A DNA stretch of 62,537 nt from Labilibaculum sp. (GTDB taxonomy: Bacteria > Bacteroidota > Bacteroidia > Bacteroidales > Marinifilaceae), in the NCBI GenBank assembly GCA_016760525.1, contig JAESUW010000021.1:1-62537 (forward strand), in the 5' to 3' direction. A program made the translations under genes and the position numbers. The notes under the pieces were generated by a model. The model saw only the letters and a list, made by a program, of their open reading frames with translations. It had not been told where the DNA came from and did no database searches. The stretch's first letter is position 1. Each line of letters starts with the position of its first letter. Positions 46,743 through 55,239 of this stretch are shown here, one piece after another.

Positions 46743-48344
46743 ATGGATCCTGTTTGGCTGGCTATTGCCTTCGCATTTGGTCTTCTTGCAAAATTAATTG
46801 GATTTCCACCAATGGTTGGATATCTAATTGCGGGCTTTACGCTTACGTATTTTGGTGCAGAATCAAATGATTTAATTCAAAATATTTCTGAGCTGGGAAT
46901 CACCTTGCTTTTATTCTCCATCGGTCTCAAATTGAGAATAAAAGACCTCTTACATAAAGAAGTTTGGGGCGGAGCATCCATACATATGCTTCTGGTGACT
47001 TTATCTATGGGGCTTATATTATTTGGTTTAAGCTACACATCACTACATATTTTCACAGATTTCACATGGCAACAGGCCTTAATCATTGGATTTGCACTTA
47101 GTTTTTCGAGCACCATTTATGCGGTAAAGATTTTAGAAGATAAAAGCGAATTGAAATCTGCTTACGGGGTACTGTCTATTGGAATTCTTATTATACAAGA
47201 TATTTTTGCTGTTTTATATATTGTATTGGTTGCTGATGAACTTCCTTCTGTATGGGCGATAGGTTTGCCTGTGCTGTTTATTTGCATTCGTCCCTTACTG
47301 ATGCTCATTCTTGATAAGATAGGACATGGTGAAATATTAGTATTGTACGGTTTTTTTCTTGCTTTAATTTTGGGAGCTGAACTGTTCAAATTTGTTGGCT
47401 TAAAAGCTGATTTGGGAGCATTAATTGTTGGCATTCTAATTTCAAATCATAAAAAGGCAAAAGAACTTGCAGATTCTTTGATGAACTTTAAAGATGTTTT
47501 TCTGATTGGATTCTTCTTATCAATTGGATTAATGGGATTACCAAATCTTCAGATGTTTATTGTAGCCAGCGTATTAGCCTTAACGATTAACCTTAAAGTA
47601 ATTCTCTATTTTTTTGTATTCACAAGGTTTAGAGTCCGTGCAAGAACATCTTTGTTTACCTCTTTAACTCTTGCAAATTTTAGCGAGTTTGGTTTAATTA
47701 TTACTTCTATCGCCGTCGCAAAAAGTTTGATTCCTTCAGATTGGTTGGTTACAATTGCAATTTCGGTTGCCATTACATTTATTATTTCCTCGCCACTGAA
47801 TTCAAAGGCACATAAAATTTACCATTTCATTAAGGATAATCTGCGCAAGTTTGAAACAGAAAAGCGTTTGATTTACGATAAGGCTTTCGATATTGGTGAT
47901 GCCGAAATACTTGTGTTTGGAATGGGAAAGTTGGGAGTATCAGTTTACAACCAACTGAACCAAACTTACGGACAGAAAGTATTAGGATTGGATTATAACT
48001 ACGATGTAGTGCAACGTTTAAAAAATGATGGGAAAAACATTCAGCAGGACGATGCTGCCGATAGTGAATTTTGGGAAAATATCTTCGAAAAGTCAAGCCA
48101 TCATAAAGTAAATTTGGTAATGCTTTGTATGAATGATCACAAATCGAACTTATTCGCTATAGAACGCCTCAAATCTACCAGTTTCAAAGGAAGAATTGCA
48201 GCCATTGCCCGCTTCGAAGATGAACGTAAGCAGTTGGAGAAAATGAATGTTGATGCTGTCTATGACATTTATTCCGAGGCCGGTTATGGTTTTGCGAATC
48301 ATGTGTGCAATCACATTGATATTGGTTGTACCCCAAGAAGTTGA
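46743..48344 (+). CDS. KefB/KefC-type monovalent cation:proton antiporter with NAD-binding domain
   Basis: A 533-residue inner-membrane protein of the CPA2 family. About 12 helices fill residues 1-365, with GFPPMVGYLIAGFTL, LLLFSIGLKLRI, SLSSTIYAVK-like FALSFSSTIYAVKILED, QDIFAVLYI and LGALIVGILIS with the half-helix Asp region (GLKADLGAL). The C-terminal TrkA-N/RCK-type domain (about 385-520) has the Rossmann motif VFGMGKLGVSVYNQL and senses NAD(H). Such proteins exchange K+ or Na+ for protons; gating by glutathione, as in E. coli KefC, should not be assumed. The 422-base upstream gap is shared with divergent ferritin. Confidence 0.88.
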   Translation: MDPVWLAIAFAFGLLAKLIGFPPMVGYLIAGFTLTYFGAESNDLIQNISELGITLLLFSIGLKLRIKDLLHKEVWGGASIHMLLVTLSMGLILFGLSYTSLHIFTDFTWQQALIIGFALSFSSTIYAVKILEDKSELKSAYGVLSIGILIIQDIFAVLYIVLVADELPSVWAIGLPVLFICIRPLLMLILDKIGHGEILVLYGFFLALILGAELFKFVGLKADLGALIVGILISNHKKAKELADSLMNFKDVFLIGFFLSIGLMGLPNLQMFIVASVLALTINLKVILYFFVFTRFRVRARTSLFTSLTLANFSEFGLIITSIAVAKSLIPSDWLVTIAISVAITFIISSPLNSKAHKIYHFIKDNLRKFETEKRLIYDKAFDIGDAEILVFGMGKLGVSVYNQLNQTYGQKVLGLDYNYDVVQRLKNDGKNIQQDDAADSEFWENIFEKSSHHKVNLVMLCMNDHKSNLFAIERLKSTSFKGRIAAIARFEDERKQLEKMNVDAVYDIYSEAGYGFANHVCNHIDIGCTPRS

Positions 48345-48442
48345 AGGCTAAAAACTAATAAATTCCTCAAAATTTAAAACTAAAGGTGAAAATAATTCAA
48401 TAATAAAAATCCTACTGACATACTGCTGTCACAAGTGCCATT

Positions 48443-48450
48443 TAGCTTTG
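48443..48450 (+). promoter_or_regulatory. -7 promoter element before the GyrI-like gene
   Basis: TAGCTTTG fits TAnnTTTG and lies 28 bases before the ATG at 48478. No -33 TTTG at the right spacing. Confidence 0.4.
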
Positions 48451-48477
48451 TTGTATTATTAATTTAAAATTGATATT

Positions 48478-48936
48478 ATGAACACAAAAACAGCCCCGGC
48501 AATGACCGTAGTGTCAAAGGAAGTAAGAACAACACTAAAAGACCTGGTGAAGAATATTGAAGATTTTCCGCAGGAAATTGTAAAAGAAGCAGTACAGGCC
48601 GGATTACATCCATCAGGACCGCAATGCTGGATTTACACTTGGGAAACCTGTGATATGGAAGCTGAGTTTAATTTAAAGATTTGTTTACCTGTAGCAACAT
48701 TCGGTAAATCATTCTCTAGTGATAAATTCAAGTTAGAAAAGCTTGAAAAATTTGTGCATGTAAAGAAAACCCATCTTGGAGCGTGGGATAAACTAAAAGA
48801 TTCGTACGATGAATTAATGAAAGAAATGAAAACCGGAAATATTGTCCCCGGACAATCGTGTCGTGAACTGTATATCAATTGCGATTTCGAGGTTCTATCA
48901 AACAACATTACCGAAATTCAATATCAGGTAAACTAA
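48478..48936 (+). CDS. GyrI-like / effector-binding-domain small protein
   Basis: A 152-residue soluble protein resembling stand-alone AraC effector-binding (GyrI-like) domains, two SHS2 units that bind small hydrophobic molecules. Supporting segments are PSGPQCWIYTWETCDMEAEF, ICLPVATFGKSF, VKKTHLGAWDKLKDSYDEL and the C-terminal CRELYINCDFEVLSNN, the typical ExY..D pattern. No DNA-binding part is present. It lies 111 bases upstream of a WYL-type regulator on the same strand, suggesting that the two may work on one ligand or stress response. Confidence 0.75.
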   Translation: MNTKTAPAMTVVSKEVRTTLKDLVKNIEDFPQEIVKEAVQAGLHPSGPQCWIYTWETCDMEAEFNLKICLPVATFGKSFSSDKFKLEKLEKFVHVKKTHLGAWDKLKDSYDELMKEMKTGNIVPGQSCRELYINCDFEVLSNNITEIQYQVN

Positions 48937-49047
48937 TTCAAAAGGCTTAGAGACTAAAAAAAATATCCCGGAGTATCAGCTCTTTAATTGGAAATGATAT
49001 TCCGGATTCTTATCCTTTTAGAAATAAACCAACAGCAAGTAAGAGTT

Positions 49048-50001
49048 TTGAACAGAATAGACAGATTACAGGCAATTTTAACGCAACTCCAAACCAAAAA
49101 GGTTATAAAGGCGCAAGAAATAGCGGACAGATTTGGGATAAGTTTAAGAACCGTGTACCGCGATATACGAGCTCTTGAAGAAGGAGGAATTCCGATTGGT
49201 GCTGAAGCCGGCCTTGGGTATTTTTTAGATGATAACTATTCTCTACCTCCAGTAATGTTTACCACAGAAGAAGCATCTGCAATACTGTTGGCTGGCAAAC
49301 TGATTCCGCATATATCTGATAAAAATGTAGATCGTGTTTTTCAAGATGCTTTATACAAAATAAAATCGGTAATGAATGCCGAAGACAAAAATGTTTTAGA
49401 GAAGCTGGATAATTCGGTTAAGGTATTTACCGGATTTACAGAAGCTCCCCAAAGAGATTCAATTTACCTTCAAGATATTCAGCAAGCCTTGGTACAGTCA
49501 AAAGTCTTACAATTAGGATATTTTGCCCATTACAAGCAAGAACTTACATTACGGGAAGTGGAACCTGTTGGCTTGGTGTTTTATGCTTTAAACTGGCACT
49601 TAATTGCTTACTGCAGGTTAAGGTGCGATTACCGCGATTTTAGGCTCGATCGAATCAGAGAACTGGAAGTAAGCAGTATAACTTACGATAGAAAATTAGA
49701 CAAGGCATTCGAAGAATATCTGAAAAGAGAAAAAGAACAGCATCAATATTTTGAAATTGAACTAAAAGTAAGTAAACAATTGGCTCTTTGGCTGCATGAG
49801 TCAAAATACTGGTATGGTTTTTTAAGCGAACAGGAAAATGGAGACTACATAAACATGAAGTTTTTGAACCCTGACCTAAACGGCTTTGCGAGATGGATTT
49901 TAACAATGACAGATAAAGTTGAAATACTATCCCCTGTCAAATTGGATACTATGCTGCATGAAATGATTAAAAAGCTATGCGAAAAATACCAAAACAACTA
50001 G
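49048..50001 (+). CDS. YafY-type transcriptional regulator (HTH_11 + WYL domain)
   Basis: A 317-residue regulator. The N-terminal winged helix reads MNRIDRLQAILTQLQTKK then IADRFGISLRTVYRDIRALE. The WYL domain follows (about 120-300) with VLQLGYFAHYKQELTLREVE, GLVFYALNWHLIAYCRL, RDFRLDRIRELE, and a C-terminal WCX extension. I chose the TTG at 49048 because it yields the family N-terminus MNRIDRL and is preceded by AAGTAAGAG; the frame is also open to an ATG at 48994 and a TTG at 48988, which add non-conserved residues. It probably regulates the neighbouring GyrI-like gene or others in response to a ligand. Confidence 0.88.
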   Translation: MNRIDRLQAILTQLQTKKVIKAQEIADRFGISLRTVYRDIRALEEGGIPIGAEAGLGYFLDDNYSLPPVMFTTEEASAILLAGKLIPHISDKNVDRVFQDALYKIKSVMNAEDKNVLEKLDNSVKVFTGFTEAPQRDSIYLQDIQQALVQSKVLQLGYFAHYKQELTLREVEPVGLVFYALNWHLIAYCRLRCDYRDFRLDRIRELEVSSITYDRKLDKAFEEYLKREKEQHQYFEIELKVSKQLALWLHESKYWYGFLSEQENGDYINMKFLNPDLNGFARWILTMTDKVEILSPVKLDTMLHEMIKKLCEKYQNN

Positions 50002-50348
50002 TCTTTACTAGTATTGAAATTTACTTGAAATGAATCCTTTTTCTCTTTAACTTTAATCACTAGCATCCGAAAGTCGTAATTTTAAAAAGCCCTCAGAATC
50101 CTATATTTTTATTTTCACTACAAAACATTTTAGATATGGGATTCATCAGGCGAAACAAAAATACCAATAAACCAATCATTCGGCAAATTGGAATTCCTAC
50201 AAAAAACCAGACAAAAAGTTAAGCCCTCAACTGATACTTTGCAAGGCCCTATACTTAAACTCTCTAAAGCTGAAAGTTTAGCACCTTTTTAAATTACAGT
50301 AATATCTTATCTGAAAAATAAATTAATCGAAAAGTAAAACTAGAGCCA
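50002..50348. other. Gene-free stretch of about 350 bases
   Basis: Gap between the convergent WYL regulator and outer-membrane barrel genes. The only start-to-stop frame of note encodes 28 residues (50136-50222) and is not supported. A 6-base stem (TAAACT/AGTTTA, 50260-50290) followed by CACCTTTTT may be a weak terminator for the regulator. Confidence 0.4.
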
Positions 50349-51578
50349 TTAAAAACTATACTTTGCTTTAAACCATATTTCCGAATTGTTTTTATACATT
50401 CCAAACGTCCCTTTATCGCCATAGAACCAATCGTATCCTACACATAAATGTATTTGATCAGAAAGAGAATAATCTGAAGAAAAACGACTAAAAAAAGCAT
50501 TGTTATTTACATCATAGTAGGTAAAATCAGAAATTTCCAAGCTGCTATTAAATAATTTTTTAGATACTTTATTGGTAATAAGAGATTTGTATTCTACTTG
50601 TACTATTTTATGAGAATAATTCAGAATATTTTCGCAAGAAAATTGTGTCATGACAGTCCATTCTCCTGCTGGATACCAATCGATACCCAACAAATAATTT
50701 ACTGTATTTTTATTAGCCAATCCATCTCCAACCTCTGTACATAAAAAATGCTTCGTGAAATTTACTGCTGCTTCACCTCTAAAAACAAACTGTCCCAAAG
50801 GTTTCGATACATCTCCACCCAGAAAGGTCATTCTATGATATTCTGAATTTAGCAATAAAGTATCTCCAACTATTTTACTATTTAAAACAGGCATTTTATC
50901 CCAAGTGTAAAGTCCTGCTAATGAAAAATCAATCCCCGGAAGGGCATAGCTCAAACGCATACCAATTTCACTATTAGCTATTTTTTTACTTGGTTTATTT
51001 TCCGTAAATACCTGCGTATTTATAGGCAAATTTGAAAATTTAAATGCCCAGGGATTTTCCGAATTAACAGGGATTACAAAAGAAGTAACTGTAGGAACCA
51101 AAACAAAATCCAATTTCATATTATCTTTAAAATACCTAAATCGAAAAGCGTCAATTGGCATACGGATATCATCGTAATCCCTGGCCAGAAATTCAGTATA
51201 ATCCATAGGAGATAATAAATCGGTAATTCGAACACCATCGGCAGCTCCCCAAATAATTATTTGCCGTCCGGCTCTTATATTCCAATTATTTGATGTATAA
51301 TTTAAATAAGCCTCCTTTAGTTCAAATCCTGATTCGTCTTCTAAAATACTATTCTCTTCAACATTAAAAGAGGAATACAAATACGAATTTCCTTCTCTTA
51401 CTTTTAATTCTCCCCTTAACCTACTTCTGGAGCTAATAAAATCGTTTGGACTTTTACTTCTCACAGCATGATAAGTATCAACAAAACCGTTAAAAGTCAT
51501 CTTTTTATCTTTATTATTTTGCGCATTTAAGAGTAAAGGCAAGAATAAGAGCAAAAGTATATAGTTGTATTTTTTCAT
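50349..51578 (-). CDS. Outer-membrane beta-barrel protein (DUF1302-like), last gene of the accessory cluster
   Basis: A 409-residue exported protein with a signal peptide cleaved after LLLNAQ (about residue 20). It then has alternating beta strands rich in Tyr/Phe/Asn and ends in a C-terminal Phe (FKAKYSF), the outer-membrane barrel signature. The segment IRAGRQIIIWGAADGVRITD, followed by LLSPMDYTEF, resembles DUF1302 barrels, which often occur with a LolA-like protein and an MMPL transporter, just as here. It starts 12 bases behind the LolA-like gene. It may be the outer-membrane exit or entry port of the system; the substrate is unknown. Confidence 0.78.
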   Translation of the reverse strand: MKKYNYILLLLFLPLLLNAQNNKDKKMTFNGFVDTYHAVRSKSPNDFISSRSRLRGELKVREGNSYLYSSFNVEENSILEDESGFELKEAYLNYTSNNWNIRAGRQIIIWGAADGVRITDLLSPMDYTEFLARDYDDIRMPIDAFRFRYFKDNMKLDFVLVPTVTSFVIPVNSENPWAFKFSNLPINTQVFTENKPSKKIANSEIGMRLSYALPGIDFSLAGLYTWDKMPVLNSKIVGDTLLLNSEYHRMTFLGGDVSKPLGQFVFRGEAAVNFTKHFLCTEVGDGLANKNTVNYLLGIDWYPAGEWTVMTQFSCENILNYSHKIVQVEYKSLITNKVSKKLFNSSLEISDFTYYDVNNNAFFSRFSSDYSLSDQIHLCVGYDWFYGDKGTFGMYKNNSEIWFKAKYSF

Positions 51579-51590
51579 CAGCTTCTATTT

Positions 51591-52376
51591 TTAAAATTCT
51601 CCAGCTTCGAGTTCAGGAACTGTAAATAAGCCTTTTTTAACTGGCACATTAAATTTGGGATTTATCTTTTCTAATATTGTTTCATGATATGTCTGAACAT
51701 TTTTCATCACCAGTTTTTTCGCAATCCAAAAACCATCAATTTCTTCGATATTGGAAAGGGCTAGTTTACGATGCAACTTGCCCAGTTTGTCGTAATACTC
51801 AACTTTTAATGGTATTAGGCAATCGATCCTAATCCAGGATATTTTTTTTAAATAAATATCACGACTGTCTTTAGAAGTTGATTCTATTACCCAACATTTA
51901 TGCCCATCAATTGTTTCCTCCCGCAAAAGCTTATGAATATCTTCATCAAGACTACGACTTCCCATATCGTCATAAGTAAAATCGGTTCCCATAAAATAGT
52001 CCGCTTTTGCCGAAGCTCCGCTAATACGACGCGTTTTTTTCATGGCTGGCAAATAGAGCCACTTATCGTCATCTTTACCAATCTCATCGTAATCCCAGGT
52101 AAGGAAACCGGTTCCTTTTACATCACCCGGATATAGAAAAAACATAATTGTTTTCTTATCTTTTCCTATATCCATAGAATATGATTCGACATTCCTTTCA
52201 CGCACGCGTTTCCGTTTGTTTATTAACTTCATTGTCATCTCCATAAATCTTGTATCTCCATCAGGACGGTTATCCACTTTTTGCATAATATCACGACCTG
52301 TAAGCAATTGTGCCGATGCACTAATACTTGCCAATAACACCACGCCTACTAAAATTTGAAATTTGAAATACTTCAT
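51591..52376 (-). CDS. LolA-like outer-membrane lipoprotein-sorting protein
   Basis: A 261-residue periplasmic protein with a signal peptide (cleaved after ISASAQ). The mature part has the LolA/LolB-like half-barrel pattern of the PF17131 type: [80 protein letters not shown] and [17 protein letters not shown]. Proteins of this type carry hydrophobic ligands and are commonly encoded next to MMPL/RND transporters. The outer-membrane barrel gene follows 12 bases later, and the MMPL gene is in the same cluster. True lipoprotein carriage (LolA proper) is unlikely, since no LolB or LolCDE is adjacent. Confidence 0.85.
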   Translation of the reverse strand: MKYFKFQILVGVVLLASISASAQLLTGRDIMQKVDNRPDGDTRFMEMTMKLINKRKRVRERNVESYSMDIGKDKKTIMFFLYPGDVKGTGFLTWDYDEIGKDDDKWLYLPAMKKTRRISGASAKADYFMGTDFTYDDMGSRSLDEDIHKLLREETIDGHKCWVIESTSKDSRDIYLKKISWIRIDCLIPLKVEYYDKLGKLHRKLALSNIEEIDGFWIAKKLVMKNVQTYHETILEKINPKFNVPVKKGLFTVPELEAGEF

Positions 52377-52549
52377 TTTCTTTGTATTTTATTATTAGTT
52401 ATTACAATTTATAATCCTGTTGTTTTCTTCTTGTGACAGCGACTCTATTCGATTTTATATACTACTTTACTGGGTAATCACAGGCATAATAAGATCCACG
52501 CAAGGAGCTCACAGTAAGTTATTTGCGACTCGATCCAATATCTCAATTC

Positions 52550-53164
52550 TCACGATCTATTGCTTGTGAGTAATTCTGCAAAAAAATCTTTTTGTTTTAT
52601 CCATATTTCAACATCCTGCCGTTTGTAATAATCTCCTTGTTTAATATTTCTGTTCACCAAACAAACTATTCGCATTACCATACTATTAAAAAGCGATAAA
52701 CTCTTAAATCGTAAACGACCTTTAAAAAAGGCTAATGATGATATAGTAAGGGAGGGAAGAATCGTTTTTAAATTGCGGATATATGTTGATACAGCATGGC
52801 TCTTTTCCCACGAATTCATCCTTTCTAAAATATTTATTTTCCCGGATAAATTTGAGTCTGTATATATTTCAACATTATGCTCTTTTATTTCATTATCTAA
52901 ATAGCAATCCATACAGGTAAAAAAAAGATGAATCGGTTTAGTCAATAGTTTATCTTCATTCTTTTCAAGGAATTTTATGATTTTCGGAGCTGGCTTTCCA
53001 TACATATTTGGCGTACCAATAATGACCCCATCGTAATTAAGATGCTCAACTTTACTCACTTCCATTAAATCTACATCGTAATTTATTATTGTATCGAAAA
53101 TTATTTTCGCAATTTGTTTTGTAGAACCTGATTCGGAATAATATGTAACAAGAATTTTCTGCAT
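52550..53164 (-). CDS. Flavodoxin-family protein
   Basis: A 204-residue soluble protein with a flavodoxin fold in its first 150 residues. The FMN-phosphate loop is YYSESGSTKQIA, the second loop VIIGTPNMYGKPAPK, and a third FFTCMDCY where flavin stacking is expected. The protein resembles HemG/menaquinone-linked flavodoxins (protoporphyrinogen oxidase type) as much as electron-carrier flavodoxins. The C-terminal 50 residues are basic and partly hydrophobic, perhaps touching the membrane. It begins 8 bases behind the metal-exporter gene, so the two are co-translated. A reductase role for a metal or for the cluster's product is inference. Confidence 0.8.
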   Translation of the reverse strand: MQKILVTYYSESGSTKQIAKIIFDTIINYDVDLMEVSKVEHLNYDGVIIGTPNMYGKPAPKIIKFLEKNEDKLLTKPIHLFFTCMDCYLDNEIKEHNVEIYTDSNLSGKINILERMNSWEKSHAVSTYIRNLKTILPSLTISSLAFFKGRLRFKSLSLFNSMVMRIVCLVNRNIKQGDYYKRQDVEIWIKQKDFFAELLTSNRS

Positions 53165-53172
53165 AACTTTTT

Positions 53173-54393
53173 TTATCCATTAAAAAAATAATAAACAGTT
53201 AGTCCTACTATTAAAGCAGGTATTGTTGTGATAATTGTTGCGATTAAAGATGATTTTTTATCAATAGCCAGCAATGGAAATAAGGCATCGCCATCTTGAG
53301 AAAGAGCATTTGCCAACAATGCTGAAAAAGGTAACATACCTTGTGCATAAAGAGATACAAAGATTATTTGTGGCCCACATCCGGGAATTAGCCCTATTGC
53401 GGCACCAATTATTACAGAAATAACACCTGCTGAAGTCATCCATTCGCGAACAACAGGTTCGCCTCCAACAGCAAAAACTGCTATTTCATAAATCACATAT
53501 GCAACAAACACCCATGTGTTTACAAAAGCTGTATCTTCTGCACTATGTATCAGGGTTTCTTTCAATGAAAATATCTTACTTTCTTCTTCTTCGTGAGTAT
53601 CATTTTTTACAATTTTTTTATTAATAATCATATACACTGCAGAAAATAATGTTCCTGCAATACCAATAATAAATCCCAAATAAGGTATTCCCAGATTTGT
53701 ATTTATTTTTATCTGGAAAAGCAATAATACCCCAAGTATCAAGCCTATGCTTGCAAGTATCCAGAATGCTTTATAGGCGTATTGATGCGTGAATGCATGC
53801 ACCCATTTGGCCTCTTGTTTTTGCTGATTGTGGTGCAATAGTATATCAATATTGTCACCTTCTTTATGACCAATATGGCACATACAATCTTGATGAAGAC
53901 CTTTATTTACCAGTTCCTTTTCCAGAACACTATGTTGTTTTTTAGTTCCTTCCAGTTTATGAATTAACTTCTGTTTTCGGCGAATAAATTTTCTATCAAT
54001 ATTTAATTTATCAACAATATAACCCGTTATTATAGCCACAATTATACTTATAAAAGATACCAAAAGGTATTTTTTAGGAAGTGTTGACATCAACACAAAG
54101 GCCGAATCGCCCATTGTGGCAATAAGTGTAGCCACAACAGTGCCAAATGTAACTGTCCCTTTCAAATATAGAGGCATCACAAATATGGCTCCACCACAGC
54201 CGGGTGATAATCCTAATAAAGAGCCAAATACAGGTTGCCATTTTTTAGAATTCTCCAATGATTGTACAAATCTCCCCTGCCGTTTGTAATTAATAAAACC
54301 AAATAATAGAAGTACAGCCCCTACAAAAACACCAACCTGTAAAAAGGCATTTTCGGCACAGAATAAGATTATATCAAAGATTTTATTCAGCAT
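53173..54393 (-). CDS. Putative 10-TM heavy-metal exporter (ArsP_2 / putative manganese transporter family)
   Basis: A 406-residue inner-membrane protein with two matching halves of about five helices each. The half-repeats carry LGLSPGCGGAIFVMPLYLKG plus MGDSAFVLMS, and GLIPGCGPQIIFVSLYAQG plus LSQDGDALFPLLA. The paired PGCG motifs and Gly-Asp-x-x motifs are the mark of the family. Between them is a soluble loop rich in His and Cys (HQDCMCHIGHKEGDN, LLHHNQQ, HAFTHQ), suited to bind a metal ion. Members are annotated as manganese or arsenic transporters, but substrates are mostly untested. It is 8 bases upstream of the flavodoxin gene and 47 behind the ICMT-like gene. Confidence 0.82.
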   Translation of the reverse strand: MLNKIFDIILFCAENAFLQVGVFVGAVLLLFGFINYKRQGRFVQSLENSKKWQPVFGSLLGLSPGCGGAIFVMPLYLKGTVTFGTVVATLIATMGDSAFVLMSTLPKKYLLVSFISIIVAIITGYIVDKLNIDRKFIRRKQKLIHKLEGTKKQHSVLEKELVNKGLHQDCMCHIGHKEGDNIDILLHHNQQKQEAKWVHAFTHQYAYKAFWILASIGLILGVLLLFQIKINTNLGIPYLGFIIGIAGTLFSAVYMIINKKIVKNDTHEEEESKIFSLKETLIHSAEDTAFVNTWVFVAYVIYEIAVFAVGGEPVVREWMTSAGVISVIIGAAIGLIPGCGPQIIFVSLYAQGMLPFSALLANALSQDGDALFPLLAIDKKSSLIATIITTIPALIVGLTVYYFFNG

Positions 54394-54440
54394 TATTAAT
54401 AGATAATTGAAATTAGTTTATACAATGGTTCATCTTAATT

Positions 54441-54980
54441 TCATAAATATCGCCTTGTTCGTTTTTTGTATTTCTCATATTTATCATCAAAATTTTCTTT
54501 ACAGAACCATTCCTCCTCAATAATTATGGAATGTTGCAATAAAAAATATAGAATAAGGCCAATAGCCATTACATACGAAGTACATAATACGGCCATACCC
54601 GTTGTTACAATAAAAACAAATATATAAATCGGATTGCGCGAAATTTGATACATCCCTTTGGTTATAAGTTCATTAAGAGGAGTAGTGAGATAATTATGGA
54701 AACTAACAACTGTCCCGATACTACCAATAACAAGTAGGGAAACTCCTATAATCAATAGAACTTTGTTTCCAGTAATTGATGAGAATACCGGGATAATTAA
54801 AAAAAGAATAGAAATCAACAAAATAAGTGATGAGTAAACGTAGTTTTTTTTGCTCATCCATGAAAAGTTAGTCAAACGTTTAGCAGCTTTCCCTCCTAAA
54901 GCCATGGGGGTATAAGAGATTATTATTAACAGCAGACTTAATATCCATCCGTTTCCTAGTGTAAAATCGATACTGAACAT
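54441..54980 (-). CDS. Isoprenylcysteine carboxyl methyltransferase-like membrane protein
   Basis: A 179-residue protein with four to five helices. The C-terminal part matches the ICMT/PEMT-type fold: GMYQISRNPIYIFVFI (the RNPxY motif that lies at the SAM site), then LLQHSIIIEEEWFCKENFDD and YEKYKKRTRRYL, the usual EExxL...F...Y..Y...RRYL ending. In bacteria these integral-membrane methyltransferases act on lipid or hydrophobic substrates. It may methylate the hydrophobic product that the cluster handles. It is separated from the MMPL gene by the hairpin repeat copy B, so it may be on a separate or processed message. Confidence 0.82.
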   Translation of the reverse strand: MFSIDFTLGNGWILSLLLIIISYTPMALGGKAAKRLTNFSWMSKKNYVYSSLILLISILFLIIPVFSSITGNKVLLIIGVSLLVIGSIGTVVSFHNYLTTPLNELITKGMYQISRNPIYIFVFIVTTGMAVLCTSYVMAIGLILYFLLQHSIIIEEEWFCKENFDDKYEKYKKRTRRYL

Positions 54981-55002
54981 AGTTGTTTGTTTTAATTGTT
55001 AT

Positions 55003-55181
55003 ACCATTTGTAATAATTAATGTGCCATTGCGAACGAAATTAGTAAGGTCTAATACCGATGGAATAAATAGGAAGCTAATTAATAAGTGGAGCGTGAAAT
55101 CGTAGACTGTTCCCAGTATCGGAAAACACTCAAGCAATTATTTGTAAAATTATAGTCCACTAATTTATCCAATCGGTATTA
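55003..55181 (-). repeat. Dispersed hairpin repeat, copy B (long form)
   Basis: On the + strand it runs from TAATACCGATGGAATAAATA (55051-55070) to ATTTATCCAATCGGTATTA, ending at 55181. The two ends are imperfect inverted copies, so the 131 bases form a large hairpin. Read on the minus strand it aligns with copy A (11908-12030) at both ends and beyond: the flank with ATTGCGAACGAAATTAG (55027-55043) also matches. Copy B has about 55 extra central bases. It sits in the gap between two cluster genes and has no coding capacity. It could be a mobile REP/MITE-like element or an mRNA processing hairpin. Confidence 0.7.
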
Positions 55182-55239
55182 GTTTATAATGGACAAATGA
55201 TAATGTGAAATTTATCAATTTTCATCTATCCATTATTAA

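Noticed and set aside
50136-50222. A 28-codon start-to-stop frame in the gap before the outer-membrane barrel gene
   Set aside because: Too short, no ribosome-binding site, no recognisable similarity.
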